64,000 nucleotides of DNA, taken from NCBI GenBank assembly GCA_037039685.1, contig JAWNGF010000004.1:2666001-2730000 (forward strand), read 5' to 3'. The DNA is from Ceratobasidium sp. AG-K (lineage: Eukaryota > Basidiomycota > Agaricomycetes > Cantharellales > Ceratobasidiaceae). The position numbers and the translations under genes were made by a program. Each line of letters starts with the position of its first letter. The stretch's first letter is position 1. Shown here piece by piece: positions 1 through 11,100 of the stretch. A model generated the notes under the pieces. That model saw nothing but the letters and a program-made list of their open reading frames with translations. It had not been told where the DNA came from and did not search any database.

Positions 1-299
1 GTTCTTGGATGATTTATTAGTTTTTACGGGTGATAGGGGGTCGATGTAGACGTTTTCATGTAGACGGGGAAATTCGAACGCATACAGAGGCTAAATTATA
101 CCTTTATTGACATTTAACGTTGGAGAAGCCGAGCTTATCTTATCACCTCGATTCGAGAAGTCATCCACGCCTGACCCGAGATTTCGAGAGGTGATGCCCA
201 CATGACAAGTCTCGATGCGGAGCTTTGGGGTGCTATATAAATATCAGCGCCTGACTGTGGGTAGTTCCAACGCCATCCATCTGAGGTCTACGCATATTA
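1..299 (+). promoter_or_regulatory. Upstream region of the proline dehydrogenase gene
   Basis: No gene is visible here. A TATA-like run lies at 234-244, about 56 to 66 bases before the ATG at 300, which fits a core promoter and short leader. The rest shows nothing recognisable. Confidence 0.45.
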
Positions 300-2411
300 A
301 TGTTGGCTAGGCGGAGTGTCAACCACATTTCTCGTGGCTACAGTCACCATCCCATTTCTCATGGCCTTTCTCGTTCACTTCATCGTCCATCCTGGCCCAC
401 CACATCCCAGAATATTTACCGACGACCAGGTCTCGCGAGCCTTGGGCTAGGAGGATTTGCCCTGTCACTAGGCACAGTGATCTATGCCGATACCGAGTTT
501 GAGTCAACTTTGCCACTTGGATCGCTCCTTCGAAGCTACCTAGTATATTCTTTATGCTCGTTGCCTACTCTAGTGAATTGGTCGCCCGCTATCCTGGAGA
601 CCTGCATGAGTATCCCTGTGGTTAGGGAGATTAGCCATGCGATTGTGCGGCGAACTTTCTTTGAGCAGGTATGTATACATATTACGGGCATATTTCTTCA
701 TTGCCTGGTTCTCAACCACAAGTTTAGTTTGTCGGAGGTGATACGTGCGCCGATACTATCCCTATAATTGCTTCATTGAGGAAGCAAAACAAGGGGACTC
801 TTCTGGCCTATAGTGTCGAAGTAGATGAGCTGCACGGAGGAAATGCAGACCAGTGGAAGAAAAATGTCGAGGAAATGCGCGCAAGTGTAGATTATGCTGG
901 AGACTTTGAAGACACCCAAAAAGGTTCACGCAGGACCTGGGTTGCTATAAAGCTTGTGAGTGCTAGGGAAATACCGAGGAGAAGTCGAACCTAGTTATTC
1001 CTGTTCCCAGACTGCTCTGGTCCCGTCAGCAGATTCTCTCAAACGAATGTCCAAGTTCTTGCTCGAGTCTAGGCCGCGAGATGACGTCCCATTTCCTGGC
1101 ACTCCGGGTTCGTTTGATATGGTGGTATTTCGGGGCGAAAAGGAGGCACTTGTAAAGGGGGGGCTTACAGAGGAGGATGTCGACTCTCTTAGGAGGCTTT
1201 ATAAGGACTTGAGAGAAGTTTGCAGTCGAGCAGCCAAGCGTGGCGTACGGGTAAGTAGCATTGGGAAGTAATAGGGCCACTGATGTCCACCGTACCTTCA
1301 GCTCCTCTTTGACGCTGAACACACCTGGTACCAACCTGGAATCGATGCGTTTGTGCTCGCATTGAGTAGGAATTCAATAGACCCATATCCCGCGGACAGT
1401 TCAACGAACAACCTCTTGTATACGGGACATATCAAGCATACCTCAAGCGGTGGGTATCCGGCAGTACGGCTTGACCAGCTAAGCGGGATACCGGGGTAGC
1501 TAACGTACACTATAACAGTACGCCAGCGCATTTGTCTAGATCGATCGAAGATGCTCAAGCATTCCAATACAATCTTGGAGTTAAACTGGTTCGAGGGGCG
1601 TACCGTGACAAAGAACTCGACCACCACGCCAAACTCGGCGTGGACTCTAGCTGTCCAGTATGGGCTGAGAAGTTCGAGACAGATGCATGCTACAATGAAT
1701 GCGCGAAAATGCTAGTCAATGAGCTTTCGCAATCGTATCGCGTTTCTGGGGTCGGTTCTCGCGGATTCATGAGCAGCCTAGCTGGGAGCACCCAGGGCCC
1801 TTCAGAACCCAACATTGGTATATTGTTTGGGACGCACAACGCCATATCCTGCGTGCATATTTTGGAGTGTTTGATCGAGGCGGGCGTTGCGCACAGGGGT
1901 GCGAACGGAAAGGTCGTTATTAAGGATGGCATTGAGGGCCGGCTGTGTTTTGGACAGCTTTACGGTACGTGGTTTGTGGCACTGCAAGTATGGGAGGCCA
2001 AACTTATCTGTATGCGCCGTCAAAATGGCTCACAGGTATGCGTGATGACCTAACAGACTGGGTCGTTAGCTCTGTCGAAGCAAAGTCACCGATGGTACTG
2101 AAGTGAGTATTGGCCTTTGTGTCAGCGGCGGAGACTGAGACACCGTGGTTGATTAGGTACGTGCCGTATGGTGCGCTGGCTGACGTAGGTTCTTCGGTTG
2201 CTATTCATTTCTTTTACTAATGGTCGTTATAAAGGTAATGCCATATCTAGCCAGACGGTAGGTCTCATTTCAATACTCAGTTCCGGCCCAGCTTTGATAG
2301 AGGGTCTGTCGCAGCGCCATTGAGAATCAGTCCGTTTTGGGTGGGGAAGGAGGTGCCACAGCTGAGCGTAGAATGGTTGGCCAGCAGATTAGAAAACGTT
2401 TGTTTGGATGA
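300..2411 (+). CDS. PUT1: Proline dehydrogenase, mitochondrial (multi-exon)
   Basis: FAD enzyme oxidising L-proline to pyrroline-5-carboxylate in mitochondria, the first step of proline catabolism. The ATG at 300 opens an Arg-rich presequence. Exons joined at GT-AG sites then give FVGGDTCADTIP, AYSVEVDE, FDAEHTWYQPGIDAF, YGTYQAYLKR, LGVKLVRGAYRDKE, GTHNAISC, CFGQLYGMRDDL, YVPYGALADVMPYLARR and, after an intron ending at 2314, AIENQSVLGG to a TGA at 2409-2411. These match the family's barrel and its flavin/proline-binding signatures (VRGAYRDKE; the RR-containing C-terminal helix). The YGTYQ exon is in frame only if one G is restored near 1370 (AGTAGGAATTC where the family expects SREFNR), so the gene as given carries one apparent single-base deletion. 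Identity is secure; intactness is not. Confidence 0.94.
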
Positions 2412-2653
2412 GGTTGTAATAGAATGGATTTTATTTGGTACAGGTGGAATTGGCCTCGGTACACTACCCATGACGGAAAATACGTGTTGGGGCGGGTTAG
2501 CGCTCAGCGAGTCAGTAGCCAAGGCCGAAGCGCCGACGATGTCATACCTCGGCGAACCACATCTTCTCTGTGCCTGAAGCAACTAAAAGTCGTTGCTCTC
2601 TCAAATATCTTCCTCGATTTGAACACCACCAACGCTCGTAGCCAGTAGCTTTT

Positions 2654-5600
2654 ATGACCTCAAAACAACCTTCAGACCCAAATAAGAAACTTGCTAGGTA
2701 TGTGCCAAGGCAAATTCCGTAATATTATGTTCGACAACGTTATGCAGGGCCGATCCTACCACTATACGAGGAAAGTTCCTCGTAGGGTACCGAGGATGGT
2801 AAGGAATCAGTACATCGATGCATCTTGGAGCAAAATTAATGTAGATGCCGTAGGTTTACTTGTCCTGGAGATGGCCCTCCACTGGTCCAAGGTGTGTGCC
2901 GGCACTTTGCGCCCTAGAAACACGCTCTAAACGATTCGTCGACGCGAAATTGTAGGAAACGAGTGGGCTCACTGGTGAGTGTACAGCGCGCGCCGACCGC
3001 GTTTTCCTTTGACAAAACCTTTGCAGGAATGACGACCAGGGCCAATTCACGCCGAGCTGATCCCTGATCCCGAGTACTATTCGGCGAGCGATCTTGCAGT
3101 GATGCCCCACTCCAGGCATCAAGTGTTTTCGTCTCGCAATGTAAACATTATACGAGACACCTCAACATTATGGCTATGCATGGCATCGACGGTTTGTTTA
3201 TAACCCGCCGGGGCGTAGAGGTGCGTTTGCGACTCGCTGGTAACCTGGTCTCTATGACTGATAATTGAATAGATTGCGGCTGCCTACCAACCTGGTGGCA
3301 ATGGAATAGGCATTATGAAGTTGGTTACTTTGCCCAACAACAACATTTGAGATGAGGTTGACATTTTGCGTAGGTTGCGATCTGAAGGCATCAACAATAT
3401 ATTCCGGGCTGCAGAACAGGAGGGGCGTGTTATTGGTATCATGTTAGTCTTGCTTGTGCTTTAGATGTGTGTCGAGACCTAACCATTCAATTACTTGCCT
3501 ATTAGGTACGATCTCGCTGGAATGCCATCCCATCAAATCGAACAATGGACGGCGGGAGACTGGGACTTTATGATCGGGCAAAAGCATATCCTCGATAGCC
3601 CGGCCTATGTTCATGAGCATGGCGCACCGGTAGTCGCGCTTTGGAGTGTCGGCTTCAAGCATGCTGGACAAGATCCCGAGATGATCATGAGGCTCATTGG
3701 CCGCATTCGCGAGATCTCAGGAAGCGCTTATGTTATACTTGGGGGTGAGTATCTGCGCGAAATTGGGCATGCAATATAACAGTATTAATGTTTGCTCGCT
3801 AGTACCGGTCACATGGCAGAAGCAGGACGCAAACTGGCAGGCGGTATATCAGACGGCTGATGCTCTGGCTCCCATGTGTATTGGAACTCTCGTAGACGAA
3901 GAGGGTGTCAACAACTGGTCTAAGGATGTGCAGCAACCTGCAATCCAGTCGTTCAAGGCGGCGCAAAAGAAGACAGACTTTGTGGGCGTTGTATGGCCCG
4001 GAAATGAAGTGAGCGAGCTGGTTGTCGTGCAATGCTTGCACACAATCTGATCATTTGTGATCATAGGAACAACTGACGAATGATATGGGGATGAGTACTG
4101 GTCCAGCCCCAAGACAAGATGGCGCTTTCTTGTGGAGACAGGTCTACAACGCGCATCGCGATGGGTGAGTAATCTAAACTCGATGTGCAGCGCTTACATG
4201 TAAATTGATCCATAATACGTCTAGTGCACGACTTATATACGCAGAGATGTTTGACGGGTTCGTACCAACAAAGATAGGACCAATTTGGGTGGCTTACCTC
4301 GTATATGTAGGTTTGACGATGGGACGGCCATTTTGCCGAGTCTCGGGGCACAAAGCGATAATACTCCGTCGGACTGGTACCTCCGGATATGCGGTTACGC
4401 CAGTGAAGCACTTAAAGGCGAAAAACGGCTATACGAGGAGCTCCCTAGGAAGGAACTGGCAGAGTACTGGAGCGTGAGGCCACACTACCTAGAAGACCAA
4501 GAGGACGGTCACTCAGGGCCTGCTGGAGGCAGCGGCAGCAGTCGACCTCAAGCGGATACGTCGGGCCCTTCTTTGGCCGTCCCACAACGCGCGCCAACCA
4601 GGAGCATGACCGCGGAGGTCGCCGATGCCCCACCACCGTATAGTTTGGAAGCGAGCGCACCCGTATCGAGTGCAAGCGCTGGTCCGGTTTTCACAGCTGA
4701 ACCGGAATCAGCTCCTTCTCCCCCTCCCGTAAACCCAGCTCCTGTTCCTCAAACCCATTACCATAACGCTCCTGTTGCTCCAGGCAATGATCGTCCAAGG
4801 CCACCTCGTGTCGATTCAGCTCACTCGACTGGATCGGCTTCGAGTTATCAGGTCACGGCCACCATCGTCCAGAGCCGATTGCCGTTCCCAGCACTGGGCA
4901 TAATCAGATGGGCATCCCAGTCCAAACACCAGCCTCGTATCATTCCACAAGTCCCGGCTACGTCCCAAGTGGCTACCCTGGCGCCAGCCCGGGTCCTCAT
5001 ATCCCAAGCACCGGACCGGCATCCCCTCCCATGCACGGCGCCTCTCTTCCCATGCACACCCGACCTCCCCAGCACCCCGCCGTTGCTGGTCGTCCCCCTC
5101 CTGTGAATGCAGCCCGTCCACCTTCCCGACCGGGTCGACCTCCATCTGCTGCCTCTGGGTCGTCCATCCCTCATCCCTCCCCCCCGCCAATGCCCTATGG
5201 TCCAGGAGGAAATGTGCACCAGCTCACGAACCAGATGCAAGGCATGAATGTCGGGGATCGACCCGCTCCTGAGCACGCTTTTGCGGGTACGGGTCAAACA
5301 CGTCCGCAGATGGCTGGAGCGCCTGCGTCACCATTCGAAGGTACGAACGTCCCTGGCCGGTTTGGTCAACAGCAGCAAGATGGGCCTGGGTTGTTTGGAC
5401 AGCCACAGCCAGCTAGACATCAGAACTCGTACGGACCAGGGCCGGGGTATGACTCGCCGCAGACTCCTTCGACAGGAATACCTGGAAACCCGCTGTATCC
5501 CGGCCCACTCCAGCATGGACACGGTCACCATGCTCCTACCCACCAGGGTACCATTGGCCCTGGGCATCCACCCTCGGGGCCTGCTCATCAGAACACCATT

Positions 5601-6301
5601 GGTCCTGGACAGCACCACCCAGCACACCAAGCAACTCTAGGTCCTAGTTCGCCCCACCCTGGCCAATCGCCCCAGCCAACCTTCCAACACCACCAGCCTT
5701 ATGTTCCTCACCACCAACCGACGAGCCCATATACGCCTCCTCAAGGACCAGGGGGTCCCGGAGGTCCAGGATACTTTGGCCCCGGTGGCCAACCACCCCA
5801 GCCAAATGTCCCGTCTGGCACGTACTCGCCCCAATCTGGCGGCCATCCCAGTCCCAGCCACCGCAGCCTCACGCTCCTGGAGGGTGGCCTGCGGCTTCGC
5901 CAGGAGGGAGCCCGTATAACCAACCTTCAGTGGGCGGATTTATTACTCCGGTAGCGGGTGGTAGCCATGGGTACCCGTCGCAACCTGGTCAACCACCACA
6001 GGTCGGTCAACCACTGGCTCCAGGAGGCCAGCCCCAGGCGCCATATGGAGGCTATGGTGGCCAGGGGCAACCAGCACCACCGGCGCACCCGCAACGACCC
6101 CCTATTCCCGGTGGTCAGTATTTCGATACTGCGCTAGGCGCCGTAGGGCGCTATGCTGGAGAAGACAAGAAGAAGAAGCTTGAACAAGGAATGGCGTCCG
6201 CATTTACCGGTGAGTTTTGGTTCGTCACGATTCTTCATCCTCGCGACTAACACGCGGTTGGTTTAGCTGGCACTAAATTGTGGGGAAAGTTCAACAAGTA
6301 A
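2654..6301 (+). CDS. GH99/GH71-like glycoside hydrolase domain fused to a proline-rich tail
   Basis: The ATG at 2654 is followed by introns. Joined exons give TIRGKFLVGYRGW, FTCPGDGPP, NEWAHW, SSRN, MAMHGIDGLFI, IMYDLAGMPSHQIEQW, HGAPVVALWSVGF, VTWQKQDANW, WPGNE, LIYAEMFDGFDDGTAIL and TPSDWYLRICGYASEALKGE, the signature series of GH99/GH71-like proteins often named xylosidase/arabinosidase. No signal peptide is seen, so a cytosolic place is likely; substrate unknown. The open frame then runs on into about 550 residues rich in Pro, Gly, Gln and His, including a PPPY site near residue SLEA and three HQxT(I/L)GP repeats around 5535-5650, and ends in a Lys-rich helix and an exon finishing GTKLWGKFNK at 6301. 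Apparent one-base losses occur near 3052, 3155, 4851 and 5848. The fusion is inferred from a continuous open frame across the junction at about 4480. Confidence 0.72.
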
Positions 6302-6523
6302 CTATTATATATGCGTCTATGCTCGAGCTGTGAATACCATACGTTCGAATGATATTTATTGAGCGTGATTAATAAATCGGAAGAAATGAATTTTTCTGGC
6401 GGGCTCTGTTTGGCTGTCCAAACACGGCATGGACCAAGCCATATGTCTCCTTGTCAACCCTTATAAATTCAGGGCGGTGATCCTCACCCTCCGATAAGCG
6501 GCTTGCTCTCCCTCACCTCGACC

Positions 6524-7557
6524 ATGCCCGCCAGTTTTACGTCTTATGTCGCCCGCTCGTTTGTTCCTGGGAAACTGAGCAGGCTCTGTATATTGGGTGT
6601 CGACCTTGTAGGTGTACCGGTGCTCCTGGTATATGGGATTCCACAGGTAAGACTTGACGCTCAGGCACAAGACATGATGACTTCATTTTGTACGTCTTTA
6701 GAGCAAAACGTTGGCCGTCATCGGTTGGTTTGGCCTCAGGTTCGCTCTCACTGGGGTACGTCCTCTTGCTTATACTAGGCCCCCCTGGTCGACTAACAGG
6801 GGCCTGAATAGGTGTGCTACCTGGAGTATCGTTACGAGCGCCGATGGAAGAGTCAATTTCCGGTCAACGAGCCGCCTGCCTCCCAGCGGTCACCCGAGCC
6901 AGTGTCAACGACCGCGAGTCGGATGTCGGCCGAGGGCTTGCCCAACGAGGAGATTCATCCTGCGTCGAAAACGCCCAAAGCCGACGCGTGCGAGGAGCAA
7001 GCCCCCCCGGAAATTGCCGAGTCAAATGGAGCGTCAATGCACGTCGAATTCCCAGTGAGTCCAGCCCCCCTCGCAATCAGCCGGATGGAAATGATAACCT
7101 TGTGCAGCGCACCGAGCCTGAATCACTATCCTCTCTGGGCGACAACGGGCCCCGTACGACTCGCACCATTTCAATGAGCTCGGTCGATTCGGGAACGACG
7201 ACTTGGTCAGAATGTCAGACTCCGGATCAGGGCGCCGTAGAACTCCCGGTCGAGTTGGAATATGCGCAAGATTCGCTCGAGACTCCCCGTCCGGATGAAG
7301 CGCGGTGGTTTGGCCAGTGCCAGGAGGAAGCGCTCGGGACGGACACTCCCAAGTCGGTCGTTTCGTTCAAGGCGGGCGGGGCCGAGGATCAGGGAAATGT
7401 GTCGGAAAATTCGACAAGAAGCGCGGCGGGCGGCGCGCCTATGCGACGAAAGCGTTCAAAATATAGTGGGCTTCGACCTCTTGTGCCCCGAAAATCGAGT
7501 GCGTCGCTGCACGTGTCCCAGGTGACATTCGACAAACCCGAGGCTTTCACCTCTTGA
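6524..7557 (+). CDS. Hypothetical membrane protein with two N-terminal helices and an acidic Ser-rich tail
   Basis: Not recognised. Four exons (6524-6646, 6702-6755, 6812-7054, 7108-7557) join in frame at GT-AG sites into about 289 residues. Exons 1 and 2 encode two hydrophobic stretches (LCILGVDLVGVPVLLVYGI and TLAVIGWFGLRFALTGV) that probably form a hairpin in a membrane. The remainder is hydrophilic, rich in Ser, Glu and Pro, probably disordered, and ends in a basic segment (RRKRSKYSGL) before the stop. It is on the same strand as both neighbours and lies 222 bases after the glycoside hydrolase gene. The clean splice phases and open frames support a real gene; function cannot be assigned. 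Confidence 0.68.
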
Positions 7558-8110
7558 ATCAAAAAAAGATCTAGCATTCGGACCTGATTTTAGGCTTGTA
7601 TTTCTGGAGACGGGTGTTGTATGTATTGGGAGCAGTGTATTATTCGTCTTGTAAATTTATGACTCGTTTGTGGCGAGTCAATCACATGCGGTGTATGCGA
7701 GGTGTAAGCGCCTGCCCTGAACAAGGCGGAAAGAGAGCCGAGGGGCCGGCCCTGAAGCGGTCTCAGGTTTGAACTCGACTTCGTCGTCACAACCGACGTT
7801 GCTCCCCGTATTCTGCGTTGTACCGCTGCGACATCGCCGACACTCTGTCTTCGAGCTGCTCACCGCAGGCCCGAAACACTCACGTCATTCCGCTCGCGCG
7901 TACAAGGAAAACCACGAGTCCTAGGGCTCTGTTCCTTGTCGCCAGCCCCAAAAACGCCCAGTTCTCCTTCTCGGTCTACCCCTAAATAATTTCTGCTTTT
8001 CCCCGCGTCTTGCCTTTGGATTTCTCGGACTATAACTCGACAAGTAATTTCTGCGGTTTGTTTTGATTGAGTTTCGGTTTCCCGCATCAGATTAGAGCTA
8101 CTCGGCCACC
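7558..8110 (+). promoter_or_regulatory. Intergenic region upstream of RPB1
   Basis: No gene is supported. The RPB1 start codon at 8111 has a strong initiation context (GGCCACCATGT). No TATA box is obvious, as is common for housekeeping fungal genes. Confidence 0.4.
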
Positions 8111-11100
8111 ATGTCCGGCGCATCGTTTGCCTATAGTAGTGTTCCGCTTCGAAAAGTAAAGGAGGTTCAGTTTGGGATTTTATCCCCAGAGGAAATCGTG
8201 AGTGTTGAACTTTTCGACTCGTGGCGACGCGTGGTAGCTCAATGTTGGATCGCTTCCCACGCACAGAAAGCGTATTCGGTATGCAAGATCGAGTTTCCCG
8301 AGGTGTTGGAGGAGGGCACAGGCAAGGTCAAGGTTGGAGGGCTTATGGATCCCCGTCTGGGCACAGTCGATCGCAACTTCAAGTGCCAAACATGCGGTGA
8401 GGGGATGGCCGAGTGCCCCGGTCACTTTGGCCACATTGAGCTTGCGCGACCCGTCTTTCACATTGGTGCGTTTGTTGTCTTGTTGTTCTTGTTAGTATTG
8501 ACATTTTTCCAAGGGTTTCTGGTCAAGGTCAAGAAGATCCTCGAGTGCATCTGTGTCAACTGCGGCAAGCTGAAGGCGGACATTGTGAGTGATCCTGGCT
8601 GTGGCCGTTCTCTTCTTCCGTACCCCCACCCCGTGCTTTAAAGCAACCCACATATTTTCTGGGGGCTCTCTCCGCGTCTCGGAGAACCCCAAGCCACTTG
8701 TCTCGGTGGTCCGTCAAGTCTGGCGATGTGCTCCTATAGTCTTGCGGGGTCCGTACATGCCGGGCTAGCGCGCGTCTTCGGTCGCTTGACCGCCGCGCTA
8801 GAGTCCCCGTCCCGTGCGTGTCGGACATTGCACCGCTAGGCTGGAGCACATCGTCGGCGCCACCAACGGTGGTGAAATGGGGGGATGAAGAGGAGTCATG
8901 TCCGCGTCTCTGCAAAGCTACCGCGATGCAGACGACGCGCGCCGTGAAGGCACACCCTGTCTCAAGGACGAGGGGACGTGTTGGAGCGCAGTGGACTGGC
9001 ACGTGTATTACCGTTATGGTGAGCACACCCTCGTGCTGCTTGGATCTTTCGGCGATCCATGTGGCCATGTATATTTATTTTTACACCAAGTCTCTATTTT
9101 ATTTCACTCTTTCTGCGCCGTACCGGCGATTCTGTAAGGAATTTCGTTGTTGACGGCTACATCTTCTGCCCGCATGATATTTTCGCGCACTCGATATTCC
9201 GCGCTCCCAGAACGATACCCAATTTGCAGAGAAGATTCGGCATGTTCGCGATCCCAAGAAGCGGATGGCGCTCGTCTGGGCCCACTGCAAGGGGAAAATG
9301 ATCTGCGAGGCGGACGAGTCCAAGGATGACGATGGCGCTGGGGCACCCCCGGCCAAGGTCGGCCACGGCGGATGCGGCCATGTTCAGCCGCTCATCCGTA
9401 AAGAGGGCCTCAAGTTGTTCTTGGTTTATAAGAAGGGGCGATCCGACGATGACGAAATGGTGCGTGTGCATTTTCTCACGTCGACCCGTCGCTTGACGAT
9501 CGGCGCGAAATTTAGGACGGCCGCTCGACGCAGCCTGAGAAGCGTCTCTACCCCGCGTCCGATGTTTACAACACGTTGAAAAAGATTCCCGACTCGGATC
9601 TCGCACTCCTCGGGCTGTCTGAAGAGTTTGCGCGTCCGGATTGGATGATCTTGACTGTTCTCCCCGTCCCTCCACCACCCGTCCGCCCGAGTATCTCTGC
9701 CGACGGTGGAACTGTCCGCTCCGAAGACGATTTGACTTACAAGCTCGGCGATATTCTCAAAGCCTCGATCAACGTACGACGATGTGAAGAGGAAGGCTCT
9801 CCCGCGCACGTCATTTCCGAATTCGAGCAGCTCCTCCAGTTCCACGTCGCGACGTACATGGACAACGACATTGCTGGTATTCCGCAGGCGTTGCAAAAGT
9901 CGGGTCGTCCCGTCAAGGCCATTCGCGCTCGTCTCAAGGGCAAGGAAGGTCGTCTTCGTGGTAACCTCATGGGCAAGCGTGTCGACTTTTCGGCGCGTAC
10001 CGTTATTACCGGTGACCCGAACCTGATGCTCGACGAAGTCGGAGTGCCGAGGAGTATGGCGATGAACTTGACGTATCCGGAACGAGGTGCGTTTGCGCTC
10101 ATTAGAATAATATCGATTATTTATATTTTATATTAGTGACGCCGTACAATATTGAATGGCTCCAGATGCTCGTACGCAACGGTCCTCGAGAGTATCCCGG
10201 TGCGCGTTACGTCGTTCGTGACAGCGGCGAGCGCATCGACTTGAGGTACAATAAGCGCGCAGACACGTCACTGCAGTATGGTTGGATCGTCGAGCGTCAC
10301 TTGAAGAACGGAGAGTGAGTATTCCCGCCCGATCTTTTGGAACCAATACTCATACGCTATCAGTTTTGTGCTTTTCAACCGACAACCGAGTCTGCACAAG
10401 ATGAGTATGATGAGCCATCGTGTGAAGATTATGCCCTATTCGAGTAAGTTGGTCTGGCCGCGGTTCGCAGCCGGTACTGATCTTGGTTGCTAGCTTTCCG
10501 ACTCAACCTATCTGTGTAAGTTACCGTTGCGACGTAATGACACGACCAGGGTTTACACTTGTTATAGCACTCCTCCGTACAACGCCGATTTCGATGGTGA
10601 CGAGATGAACATGCAGTACGTCTCGACTGGCGCCGACCTTGACATGGACTGACGGCTGTGTTAGTATCCCGCAGAGTGAGGAAACGCGAGCGGAACTGAG
10701 CCAGATCGCATGGGTGCCCCGTCAGGTATGGCCCTCGATATTCGCGACTGGGTTTCGGCTAACATTAGGCTCTAGATTATTTCTCCTCAGGCCAACAAGC
10801 CGGTCATGGGTATCGTGCAGGACACGCTTTGCGGCATCCGAAAGATTACGCTGCGTGACAATTTCCTCGACTGGAATTTTGTCCAGAACATCTTGCTCTG
10901 GGTCCCCGGCTGGGATGGCCAGGTCCCCACTCCTTCGATCTTGAAGCCCAAGCCCCTCTGGACCGGCAAGCAAATCCTCAGCATGTGTATTCCTACGGGT
11001 ATCAACGTCATGCGTGCCCCCGATCGTGACAAGCGCACCGGTCGCGTCCCCTTCAACCCTGTTCTGGACGACGGCATCTGCATCGAAAACGGCAAGATCA

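Noticed and set aside
8556..9068. A 170-codon minus-strand frame across the long RPB1 intron
   Set aside because: It overlaps a conserved RPB1 exon at one end, has no recognisable motif, and the inverted repeats explain the region better.
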